5,459 bases of DNA from Candidatus Bathyarchaeota archaeon. Its GTDB lineage: Archaea > Thermoproteota > Bathyarchaeia > TCS64. Every line of letters begins with the position of its first letter. Within the stretch, counting starts at the first letter, position 1. Where the stretch lies: contig JAUVYU010000069.1 of assembly GCA_030602935.1 (NCBI GenBank), positions 1 through 5,459 on the forward strand, read 5' to 3'. The translations under genes were made by a program, and so were the position numbers. Positions 1 through 5,117 of this stretch are shown here, piece by piece. Below the pieces are notes generated by a model. It saw only the letters and a list, made by a program, of their open reading frames with translations. It searched no databases and was not told the DNA's origin.

Positions 1-742
1 GTGGGCTCACAGCCTCGTTGAATCCCAGGCTCATAGGGGTCTTCTGGAGCTCCTCTAGGCTTCCCCTGACGGCTATCTCCATCTGGATCTGGTCGAGGGC
101 GGCCTGCTTCGTGCTCCCAGCTTCGTCGTCCGTATCTACCACGAAGGTTCTGTTGGTGTCCACGGGTTTCTCCATGAGGTCAAGCATCATTAGGTACTTC
201 CGAAGCCTCCTAACCGAGAGTGGGAGCTCCATATTCTCCTGAGGTGTGGAGGTGATTCCGCCGACGGGAATGCCGGCCACATCGACGTTCTCGCATGCAT
301 CCAGGACCCTGTAGTAGTCCTGCATGTCCTTCAGCGTCGATTTCCGCATGGAGCCGTCGGGCTGCACTAGGTAGGGCCCGATGCCGTGGACGAAGTATGA
401 GTGCTCCATGTCTATGGTGATCGCTTTCTTCGGGTCCCTCCCACCGAATCTGAAACTTTTTGGCGTCTTCCTGATGGCCTCGTCTACGAGGCTTGGAGGG
501 ATCTTGACGTGTTCTCCCTTGAAGTCGACGGTGGCCCCTGCGTTCTCAAGCAGTTGGAGACAGGTCTCGTTTGGTATCTTTACTCCTGTGCGGTTGAGGA
601 TCTGCTTCGCTGCGTGGTCCAGATCCTTTATCTGGTTTTCAGAGAGGAACCGGTAATTCCCCGCCTTTATGCCCACGGTTCCATCTTTAATCCCTGGAGA
701 TGAGTACCAGTAGATCCACGGTTTGAAGCCTGAATTAATCAT
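1..742 (-). CDS. MttB-superfamily (trimethylamine/glycine betaine-type) corrinoid methyltransferase, N-terminal half, truncated by window edge
   Basis: The minus-strand frame from ATG at 742 is open to the left edge and gives 247 residues of a family usually near 480-500 aa, so about half is missing. After a roughly 30-residue N-terminal extension it shows the typical COG5598 N-terminal pattern: LSENQIKDLDHAAKQIL (33-49), TGVKIP (52-57), LLENAGA, VKIPPSLVDEAI, TPKSFRFGGRDPKK (93-106), then a GPYL segment and DMQDYYRVLDACENVDVAG (139-157). Family members transfer a methyl group from quaternary or tertiary amines (trimethylamine with pyrrolysine in MttB, glycine betaine in MtgB) to a cobalamin-carrying corrinoid protein in the cytoplasm. 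The region that would carry pyrrolysine in true MttB lies outside the window, so the substrate class is undecided. An in-frame TAA lies a few codons upstream of 742, and no later Met fits before the conserved block, so the start is fairly secure. The gene follows the opine dehydrogenase-like gene by 39 bp on the same strand. Confidence 0.9.
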   Translation of the reverse strand, partial: MINSGFKPWIYWYSSPGIKDGTVGIKAGNYRFLSENQIKDLDHAAKQILNRTGVKIPNETCLQLLENAGATVDFKGEHVKIPPSLVDEAIRKTPKSFRFGGRDPKKAITIDMEHSYFVHGIGPYLVQPDGSMRKSTLKDMQDYYRVLDACENVDVAGIPVGGITSTPQENMELPLSVRRLRKYLMMLDLMEKPVDTNRTFVVDTDDEAGSTKQAALDQIQMEIAVRGSLEELQKTPMSLGFNEAVSP

Positions 743-767
743 GACGTTAAAAATGTGGAGTTAATGC

Positions 768-774
768 TATTTTA
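768..774 (-). promoter_or_regulatory. possible TATA box for the methyltransferase gene
   Basis: Minus strand reads TAAAATA, centred about 29 bp before the ATG at 742. There is no Shine-Dalgarno-like sequence before that ATG (it reads TTTTTAACGTC), which would fit a leaderless or nearly leaderless archaeal transcript. The element sits only a few bases past the upstream gene's stop, so read-through from that gene is equally possible. Confidence 0.35.
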
Positions 775-781
775 GGCTTGG

Positions 782-1867
782 CTACTTGAAGTATTCTGCC
801 ACGTCTTTGGCGCTCATGTCTTTGAAGCCGAGTTTTTCGACTGTCAAGCCCTCCTCCCAGAAGTCCCTGCCGAGGAGTACCGAGGCGATGTGGATGCAGG
901 CTTTCAAAGTAGGAGTGGGGACGCCGACCAAGTCTCCCATGGATGACCAGGTGACGAAACCGTATGGGATGTCCTCGGTCAGGTATCTGTAATCCAGTCT
1001 ATCCGTCATACTCCAGTATGTCTCGAGGTTCCATGGCACAGCTGGGGATGGGAGCTCTCCCTTGTAGGGTGCGGGCTCGAACTCGAAGCCCAGCTTTCTG
1101 CAGACGGCTGACTGCTCGTGTTTGATGCTTTCTTTGAGTCTCTCCTGTGAGGTTTGTGGTTTACCTTCTCTGTTTGCTCCGCCGACTAGGGTGTCGTAAA
1201 AGATCTCCCAATGACCCTTGGAGCGTTCGATGCTTGCGGCGTTCAACAGCATCATGGGTATGTGGCCAACCGGGTTCTCATAGGTCATGCTTACTTCGAG
1301 AGTGCTGCCCACTGGCTCTAGGTTGATGGGGTAGCCCTCGGTGGCCTTAAGCATCTTAGGTGTCTGCTTCGCGGGGTTGGCAGCTACTCTGTTCTTGGGG
1401 AAGATCCATCTTACGAAGATGTATGCGTCTCTTTTCATTCTCCTGCAGGCGTAGGGCATGGTCTCTCCGCCGCCTATAACGGCGTCAGGTGCAAGGTCTT
1501 TCTCCGTTAGGTACCTCTTGAGCTTGACGTCTGCGAAGTTGAGTGGGAAGAAGAGCACGGTCTTGCCGTCGAGGTGGGGGGCCATGAGCTCGATGAATTC
1601 GTCGTGGGCGAAAGCGGGGATCGTGACGTTCACGACTGGCACGTTGTCCAGGGCTTCCTCGATATCCGTTGTGAGCACGTCCATCTCAGCGAAGCCTGGA
1701 CGCATCCCTTCACGTTCAAGGCCGCCCTTCTCCTCTATGGGCGTCAGGTTGTGTTTCTTGAATCTCTCCAACTCGAAGAGGTTCACCTTGTAGCCGCTTA
1801 AAGCAAGGTCCGAGGCGAGGGCGTAGCCTCCGTTTCCCGCCCCTAGTACGGCAACTCTTTTTTCCAT
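782..1867 (-). CDS. NAD(P)-dependent octopine/nopaline (opine) dehydrogenase-family protein
   Basis: A 361-aa protein, a normal length for the family. The N-terminal Rossmann fold starts at residue 4 with VAVLGAGNGGYALA (5-18; GAGNGG at 9-14). Glu32 at the end of the second strand (LFELER) favours NAD over NADP by the general Rossmann rule. ETMPYACR (135-142) closes the nucleotide domain. The C-terminal helical domain carries NPVGHIP (198-204), where His202 occupies the place of the catalytic His of opine dehydrogenases, and the family signature RYLTEDIPYG (294-303). Family enzymes reversibly join an amino acid's amino group to a 2-oxo acid, or oxidise such secondary amines. The actual substrate cannot be read from sequence, and many prokaryotic homologues are uncharacterised. 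ATG at 1867 places the Rossmann strand immediately after the start, as expected. It is the upstream member of a likely two-gene minus-strand unit with the MttB-type methyltransferase and diverges from the M28 peptidase gene. No membrane segment or signal peptide is seen. Confidence 0.92.
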   Translation of the reverse strand: MEKRVAVLGAGNGGYALASDLALSGYKVNLFELERFKKHNLTPIEEKGGLEREGMRPGFAEMDVLTTDIEEALDNVPVVNVTIPAFAHDEFIELMAPHLDGKTVLFFPLNFADVKLKRYLTEKDLAPDAVIGGGETMPYACRRMKRDAYIFVRWIFPKNRVAANPAKQTPKMLKATEGYPINLEPVGSTLEVSMTYENPVGHIPMMLLNAASIERSKGHWEIFYDTLVGGANREGKPQTSQERLKESIKHEQSAVCRKLGFEFEPAPYKGELPSPAVPWNLETYWSMTDRLDYRYLTEDIPYGFVTWSSMGDLVGVPTPTLKACIHIASVLLGRDFWEEGLTVEKLGFKDMSAKDVAEYFK

Positions 1868-1888
1868 AGTTCTTCATATTGTGAAGTG

Positions 1889-1897
1889 AATCTTAAG
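1889..1897 (-). promoter_or_regulatory. possible TATA box for the opine dehydrogenase-like gene
   Basis: Minus strand reads CTTAAGATT, centred about 26 bp upstream of the ATG at 1867. This is the usual TATA-to-start distance for a leaderless archaeal transcript. The bases just before the ATG (GAAGAACT) hold no convincing Shine-Dalgarno motif. Confidence 0.4.
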
Positions 1898-1948
1898 ACT
1901 TTACAGTGCCTGCAGGCTTCATTACGTGGTGCGCCATGGGGGGCAAGG

Positions 1949-1955
1949 GTTAAGT
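1949..1955 (+). promoter_or_regulatory. weak TATA-like element for the peptidase gene
   Basis: GTTAAGT is centred about 28 bp before the ATG at 1980, in a stretch otherwise GC-rich. It is a poor match and is listed mainly because its spacing supports 1980 rather than the upstream GTG at 1926 as the true start. The 112 bp between 1868 and 1979 would then hold two back-to-back promoters. Confidence 0.22.
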
Positions 1956-1979
1956 CGGGATGTGGACGATACTCAAAAC

Positions 1980-4031
1980 ATGTCTGTTATGTGGTCTCCG
2001 TCCAAGGACTATGGCCGGTTCCTCGTTGACGGGGCGCTGTTGAGGAGGATCGAGAGCGAGGTCTCCGGGGAGAGGGCGTGGGACACCGTCTCCAAGATCT
2101 CCAGGTTCCACCGCATCCGAGGGGGAGGCGTGGGCTCAGGATACAACCGCTGCGTTGAGTGGCTGGCTGAGGAGCTCGGGAAGGTTGAGGGCCTCGAGGT
2201 GAGGGTGGAGAAGTTCGCGACGGATGGCGAGAGGAAGTACCTGGGCTGGCTGGCTCCTATAGGGTGGAGGGCCAGGGAGGCGGAGCTCTGGCTCCTGGAG
2301 CCCGAGGAGAGGCTTCTGGCCCGGTTCTCCGACGTGGCGGTGAGCCTGATGCTCTACTCCAAGGGGGGTGAGGCGGAGTCAGAGGTGGTCTTCGTCGGCG
2401 GGGGCAAGAAGGACGAGGACTATGAGGGTGTTGAGGTTGAGGGGAAGCTCGTCTTCGCCGTGGGCGGAAATGGGGCGAAGGTTCACAGGGAGGCGGTGAT
2501 CAAGCGGGGCGCGGCTGGAGTCATCGTGGGGCCGACTGGTAGGGCCGATAGGCTGGATTTCCCTGACCTTGTGGAGGTGAGCAGGCTGTCTCCGAAGAAG
2601 GAGGAGGTGAAGGATGCGGGGTTCGGCTTCGCGCTCTCCCTGAAGCAGGCGCGGGAGCTGGAGTCGTACTTCGAGGCTGGGAAGACGGTGTGGATGAGGG
2701 CGTGGGTGGACGCTGAGATCATCGAGGGTGAGATGCCGACCATCGATGCCTGGTTCCCGAGGTCGGAGCATCCGGAGCAGGAGGTGATACTGATGGGTCA
2801 CCTGGATCACTACAAGCCGGGGGCGAACGATAATGCGTCTGGCTGTGCGGGGATGGTGGAGATCATCAGGAACATCGCCTCCATGGTGGAGAAGGGCGTC
2901 ATGGAGCCTCCGAGGAGGACCATCCGGTTCCTGTTCCTGCCTGAGCTGCATGGGGCTGCGGCGTACCTGTCGCGGTATCCGGATATCGGGGAGAGGGGCA
3001 TAGCGGGGATCAACCTCGACATGATCGGCGAGGACTATGGGCTCTGCAAGGCCAACTTCAACCTGACCTGTTCGCCGTACTCGGTTCCGGGGTACATCAA
3101 CGAGGTGCTGGCGGACCTGCTGCCCTGGCTGGAAGGGGATGTGTTCTACAGCCCCCGGGGGAGCAGGTACAGGTTCAACTACAGAGTTACTCACTACTCG
3201 GGAGGCTCTGACCACGTCCTCTTCGACTACTCGGCGATCTCGGTACCGTCGGTGATGCTGGGGCACAGCAACGTCTTCCACCACACAAGCGAGGACACCA
3301 CCGAGACGTGTGACCCTACGGAGCTGAAGAGGATCACAAGTTTGGCTGAAGCGGGGACGCTGTTCCTAGCTAACGCGGGGGACGAGGAGACGCTGAGAAT
3401 AGCCCGGAAGGTGGCCAGCCAGGCCCACGTCAGGATGGCGGAGACCACGGGAATGTCCTTGAAGCTCCTACAGGATAAGGCCTCCACTGAGGGCCTTGAG
3501 GAGGCTTACTGGAACGTGAGGAGGTACCCGGGGCTCCATGTGGTGATCGAGGCGGCGAATGTCCGCGAGGTCAAGGAGCTCGGTGGGGATGACGCGGGTA
3601 GGCTCATTGAGGGAATGGCAGAGACCCTTCTCGGGCAGGCAAGGAGCGAGATGGAGAGGATTGACTCGTTCTATCGTCTGCTGCTGGAGCAGTATGGCCT
3701 TGAGGAGAAGCCATACGAGCCCAGCGAGCCCTACGTGGAGGCTGAGTCCCTGGTGCCGAGATGCCTGTCTGACGGGCCCCTGAGCAGCGCGCTGGAGAAC
3801 ATACGGGAGGAGCTCGGGGATGAGAGGGCTGACTGGTACAGCGAGTACTTCGGGGCCCCTATGACGCGACTCGGTGGGGATGCCTTCGAGATACTGAATC
3901 TGGTGGATGGGGAACGCAGTCTCCTGGATATCCGGGACATCGTGTCCTTCGAGTTCAAGGAGACGAGTGTCGAGTATGTCCTCCACTTCGCTGAGGATCT
4001 GCGAGAGATGGAGTTGATAGACTACCGCTGA
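1980..4031 (+). CDS. M28-like zinc aminopeptidase with inserted PA-like domain and C-terminal winged-helix/PqqD-like tail (DUF4910/COG4310-like)
   Basis: A 683-aa protein from ATG 1980. The frame stays open to GTG 1926 (701 aa), but the extra 18 residues (MVRHGGQGLSRDVDDTQN) look non-conserved. Numbering from 1980: an N-terminal helical region (about 1-80); a PA-like insert (about 125-235, with GVEVEGKLVFAVGG and KRGAAGVIVGP); then the peptidase core. Candidate zinc ligands follow the M28 order: His274 in MGHLDH, Asp284 in GANDNASG, Glu322 in LPELHGA, Asp347 in INLDMIGED, His435 in FHHTSEDT. Classical M28 enzymes have Glu-Glu at the third site, the first being the general base. Here it is Pro-Glu, as I recall for DUF4910/COG4310 proteins, so activity is not assured. 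The remaining 200 residues are mostly helical and end in a small domain (FEILNLVDGERSLLDIRDIV, then DLREMELIDYR) resembling winged-helix or PqqD-like folds. No signal peptide or membrane segment is seen, suggesting a cytoplasmic protein. It is divergent from the dehydrogenase gene and probably monocistronic. Confidence 0.88.
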   Translation: MSVMWSPSKDYGRFLVDGALLRRIESEVSGERAWDTVSKISRFHRIRGGGVGSGYNRCVEWLAEELGKVEGLEVRVEKFATDGERKYLGWLAPIGWRAREAELWLLEPEERLLARFSDVAVSLMLYSKGGEAESEVVFVGGGKKDEDYEGVEVEGKLVFAVGGNGAKVHREAVIKRGAAGVIVGPTGRADRLDFPDLVEVSRLSPKKEEVKDAGFGFALSLKQARELESYFEAGKTVWMRAWVDAEIIEGEMPTIDAWFPRSEHPEQEVILMGHLDHYKPGANDNASGCAGMVEIIRNIASMVEKGVMEPPRRTIRFLFLPELHGAAAYLSRYPDIGERGIAGINLDMIGEDYGLCKANFNLTCSPYSVPGYINEVLADLLPWLEGDVFYSPRGSRYRFNYRVTHYSGGSDHVLFDYSAISVPSVMLGHSNVFHHTSEDTTETCDPTELKRITSLAEAGTLFLANAGDEETLRIARKVASQAHVRMAETTGMSLKLLQDKASTEGLEEAYWNVRRYPGLHVVIEAANVREVKELGGDDAGRLIEGMAETLLGQARSEMERIDSFYRLLLEQYGLEEKPYEPSEPYVEAESLVPRCLSDGPLSSALENIREELGDERADWYSEYFGAPMTRLGGDAFEILNLVDGERSLLDIRDIVSFEFKETSVEYVLHFAEDLREMELIDYR

Positions 4032-4032
4032 A

Positions 4033-4089
4033 ATCTTCTTCTCTGCACGAATGGTGGTGGGTACACCCAGTGGTTAGAATGTCTGAACC
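4033..4089 (+). terminator. possible 3' end region of the peptidase gene: pyrimidine tract and two small hairpins
   Basis: Just after the TGA there is a pyrimidine-rich run (ATCTTCTTCTCT, 4033-4044). Two short inverted repeats follow: TGGG-TACA-CCCA (4058-4069), and GGTTAGA-ATG-TCT(G)AACC (4072-4089) with a one-base bulge. Archaeal termination mainly uses T-rich runs, and this tract is only moderately T-rich, so the call is tentative. The hairpins could instead be a 3' UTR structure. Confidence 0.25.
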
Positions 4090-4326
4090 GTCTTTGTTCA
4101 ATCTACAAAATAAGACAGACGACTTGGATACAGTTCCCTTCCGTCCATGTGCGTGCTGATGCCAAAGTCTTTGATGTTTTATCTGAACACTCGAAAATTA
4201 CTTGAACCCCCGTTTAATATAATCCTCCTGCGCGCGTACATGTTCTACTTCTAAGATGGCAAGTGCAGCTTATTTGACAGTGGTAATTAATTAGAAATGT
4301 GTTGTTTGAGTTATACTGTGCGTGCG
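4090..4326. other. AT-rich gap without a confident gene
   Basis: This stretch after the peptidase gene is clearly more AT-rich than the DNA to its left. It holds alternating purine-pyrimidine runs at 4146-4156, 4229-4243 and 4317-4327, and a TATA-like TTTAATATAA at 4213-4222. Only very short open frames exist. One is a 23-codon minus-strand stretch without a usual start codon (4266-4198, stop included) whose translation, ending EHVRAQEDYIKRGFK, looks protein-like and might be a remnant. I see no gene that can be defended. Confidence 0.5.
4229..4243. repeat. alternating purine-pyrimidine tract 1
   Basis: Fifteen bases alternate strictly between pyrimidine and purine, starting TGCGCGCG and ending TACATGT, in an AT-rich context. 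A TATA-like sequence (4213-4222) lies 6 bp before it. Such runs can adopt left-handed Z-DNA under negative supercoiling. Confidence 0.6.
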
Positions 4327-4327
4327 T
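4317..4327. repeat. short alternating purine-pyrimidine tract at the 3' end of the 117-aa ORF
   Basis: TGTGCGTGCGT, eleven strictly alternating bases, touches the stop codon (4327-4329) of the minus-strand 117-aa ORF. It is too short to be notable alone and is listed because it belongs to the series of such tracts in this AT-rich segment. Confidence 0.4.
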
Positions 4328-4680
4328 TACATCATTATTTTGAAGAAATTCTGACCATTTAATGATGTCATATTCCATCTTTTCCCCAGTCTATTTATGG
4401 TAGACATGAGGAGTCCAAAATTTTCTTCGTTTATGTTTTTCATGGGTATTAACATCGTGTCATCTTGGATGATAAATGATGGTTCTTGCCGGTTAATGGC
4501 TTGATGTTTTTTCTTTATTTGATGGAGTGGTTGTGAACCTATGAATACTACTGCTGATGGGTCGTACAAGATGGGAATTTTCCTTTTTATATTCGTTTTA
4601 TTATCGTCCTTTATTCCAACTCGGAGTAGTTTGTTTCTCTTTCGTTTTGTTATTGATTTCTTTGTGTTTATTATAGTCAT
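4327..4680 (-). CDS. small lysine-rich protein of unknown family (117 aa)
   Basis: I do not recognise this protein. Residues 1-35 are strongly basic (TKKSITKRKRNKLL, then NIKRK), which could bind nucleic acid. Residues 36-117 look like a small folded domain: a strand (PILYDPSAVVFIGSQ), a basic helix (HQIKKKHQAINR), a strand pair (PSFIIQDDTMLIPM) and a helix (GLLMSTINRLGKRW). No cysteines, signal peptide or membrane segment is seen. A 117-codon open frame is not expected often by chance in DNA this AT-rich, and the following zinc-ribbon gene shares the strand. AGAAGG nine bases before the ATG is a fair Shine-Dalgarno sequence. The frame stays open 19 codons further upstream (to a TAA at 4740-4738) without ATG, GTG or TTG, and that extension (ISLERVILRRESC) also looks protein-like. 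The gene could therefore be 5'-truncated or start unusually. The opposite-strand 72-aa hydrophobic frame (4541-4759) is more likely its shadow. Confidence 0.5.
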   Translation of the reverse strand: MTIINTKKSITKRKRNKLLRVGIKDDNKTNIKRKIPILYDPSAVVFIGSQPLHQIKKKHQAINRQEPSFIIQDDTMLIPMKNINEENFGLLMSTINRLGKRWNMTSLNGQNFFKIMM

Positions 4681-4716
4681 GCAGGATTCCCTTCTGAGGA
4701 TTACACGTTCAAGTGA

Positions 4717-4730
4717 AATTATAGATAAAT
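4717..4730 (-). promoter_or_regulatory. possible TATA box for the 117-aa ORF
   Basis: Minus strand reads TTTATCTATAATTT about 40 bp upstream of the ATG at 4680. If used, transcription would start near 4695 with a leader of about 15 bases carrying the AGAAGG motif. AT-rich context makes chance TATA matches common, so this is weak. Other candidates lie at 4741-4749 and 4775-4783. Confidence 0.25.
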
Positions 4731-4797
4731 CTGTGGTTTATCTTAAAAATGCAGACTGAACTAAGTTTCGAATGTTAAATATAGGCTACTGATACAT

Positions 4798-4817
4798 TGT
4801 GCGCGCGCATGTGCGCG
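4798..4817. repeat. alternating purine-pyrimidine tract 2 (20 bp), also an imperfect GC palindrome
   Basis: Twenty strictly alternating bases run TGTGCGCGCGC then ATGTGCGCG. Within it CGCGC-ATGT-GCGCG (4804-4817) forms a 5-bp GC hairpin with a four-base loop on either strand. It begins 8 bp beyond the stop of the minus-strand zinc-ribbon gene and lies upstream of the 117-aa ORF, so it occupies the boundary between the two small genes. Z-DNA formation or a transcript-end hairpin are both possible. Confidence 0.65.
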
Positions 4818-4824
4818 ATTAAAT

Positions 4825-4974
4825 TTATACCTTTTTTCGTCTTGACTCACAGCTAGGGCAGGTCTTCTCTTCTTTTGAGTATTGATTACCGCAGCGCCAA
4901 CATGGTTGCCAGGGAGCTATGTGTAGATTGTCTGTTGTTTCCTGTGACTTGAGGATTGTTAGTTGAGATATCAT
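4825..4974 (-). CDS. small zinc-ribbon protein (49 aa)
   Basis: The minus-strand frame from ATG 4974 to TAA 4827-4825 encodes 49 residues. It has a short polar N-terminal half (MISQLTILKSQETTDNLHIA), PWQP, then a zinc ribbon CWRCGNQYSKEEKTCPSC with Cys25, Cys28, Cys39 and Cys42 in the pattern CxxC-x10-CxxC, and a basic tail ESRRKKV. Two CxxC knuckles with Gly after the first are the hallmark of rubredoxin-type zinc ribbons, and chance is an unlikely source in AT-rich DNA. Partner and role are unknown. Small archaeal zinc ribbons often mediate protein-protein or nucleic-acid contacts, and the basic tail would allow the latter. An in-frame GTG at 4980 (two codons earlier) is an alternative start. 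A TATA element centred near 5006 lies exactly 26 bp before it, so the transcript may be leaderless from GTG or carry a 6-base leader to the ATG. Alternating CG tracts flank the gene on both sides. Confidence 0.75.
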   Translation of the reverse strand: MISQLTILKSQETTDNLHIAPWQPCWRCGNQYSKEEKTCPSCESRRKKV

Positions 4975-5000
4975 TATCACGTTGATTATTGTAGATTATC

Positions 5001-5010
5001 CTTAATATAA
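5001..5010 (-). promoter_or_regulatory. TATA box for the zinc-ribbon gene
   Basis: Minus strand reads TTATATTAAG, close to the archaeal TATA consensus, centred 26 bp from the GTG at 4980 and 32 bp from the ATG at 4974. The core is near-palindromic, so orientation rests on the gene position. The 18-bp CG tract begins about 19 bp farther upstream. Confidence 0.5.
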
Positions 5011-5028
5011 GATATCAGAAGCTTGGGT

Positions 5029-5046
5029 TGCGCGCGCGCGCGCACG
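5029..5046. repeat. alternating purine-pyrimidine tract 3 with an uninterrupted CG run
   Basis: Eighteen strictly alternating bases contain seven uninterrupted GC dinucleotides (5030-5043), the strongest Z-DNA-prone motif in the window. It lies just upstream of the zinc-ribbon promoter and between it and the terminator of the pilin-like gene. It is also perfectly self-complementary, so it could form a cruciform or hairpin. Confidence 0.7.
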
Positions 5047-5068
5047 ATCATATGAAAAACTTTCTCAC

Positions 5069-5104
5069 AGGGAAATCCCTCATTATGGAAAAAATGAAAA
5101 AAAG
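5069..5104 (-). terminator. oligo-T terminator of the pilin-like gene with a small downstream hairpin
   Basis: Reading the minus strand past the stop at 5118, CCC is followed by seven T (5103-5097), CA, then six T (5094-5089). Two closely spaced T-runs are a typical archaeal terminator. A small inverted repeat AGGG-ATTT-CCCT (5080-5069) follows. It lies after the T-runs, so it is not a bacterial-style hairpin-plus-T arrangement. Confidence 0.6.
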
Positions 5105-5117
5105 GGTTTGGTTTGGC

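Noticed and set aside
381..703. Overlapping plus-strand frames of 91 and 100 codons
   Set aside because: They are antisense to the clearly recognisable MttB-superfamily frame and show no domain features.
1926..1979. GTG at 1926 as the peptidase start
   Set aside because: It would add 18 unconserved-looking residues. ATG 1980 is better spaced from the only TATA-like element and sits closer to the folded part.
2379..3284. 301-codon minus-strand open frame antisense to the peptidase gene
   Set aside because: Its translation is rich in Arg, Pro, His and Leu with no recognisable fold. It is the mirror of a well-supported M28-like gene in GC-rich DNA with strong codon-position bias.
4081..4120. 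Bulged inverted repeat GTCTG...TCTT / AAGACAGAC as a terminator or riboswitch
   Set aside because: Stem is short with a 5-base bulge and 17-base loop, no T-run follows, and no downstream gene lies on that strand.
4058..4145. Possible tRNA or tRNA-like fragment (AGTGGTTAGAAT resembles a D-arm)
   Set aside because: No matching acceptor stem, anticodon stem or GTTCRA-type T-arm could be placed at correct spacing.
4155..4190. Possible C/D box small RNA (TGATG twice, then CTGA)
   Set aside because: The second TGATG and CTGA are only a few bases apart, no D' box is present, and terminal stems are missing.
4198..4266. 23-codon minus-strand protein-like stretch ending EHVRAQEDYIKRGFK, and a 20-codon ATG frame (MYARRRII...) overlapping it
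   Set aside because: The first lacks a start codon and the second is too short to support without conservation. They are mentioned only as possible remnants.
4541..4759. 72-codon plus-strand hydrophobic frame that could be a small membrane protein
   Set aside because: Phe/Ile/Leu-rich translations are expected opposite a Lys/Asn-rich frame. The minus-strand 117-aa frame is longer and more protein-like. It cannot be fully excluded.
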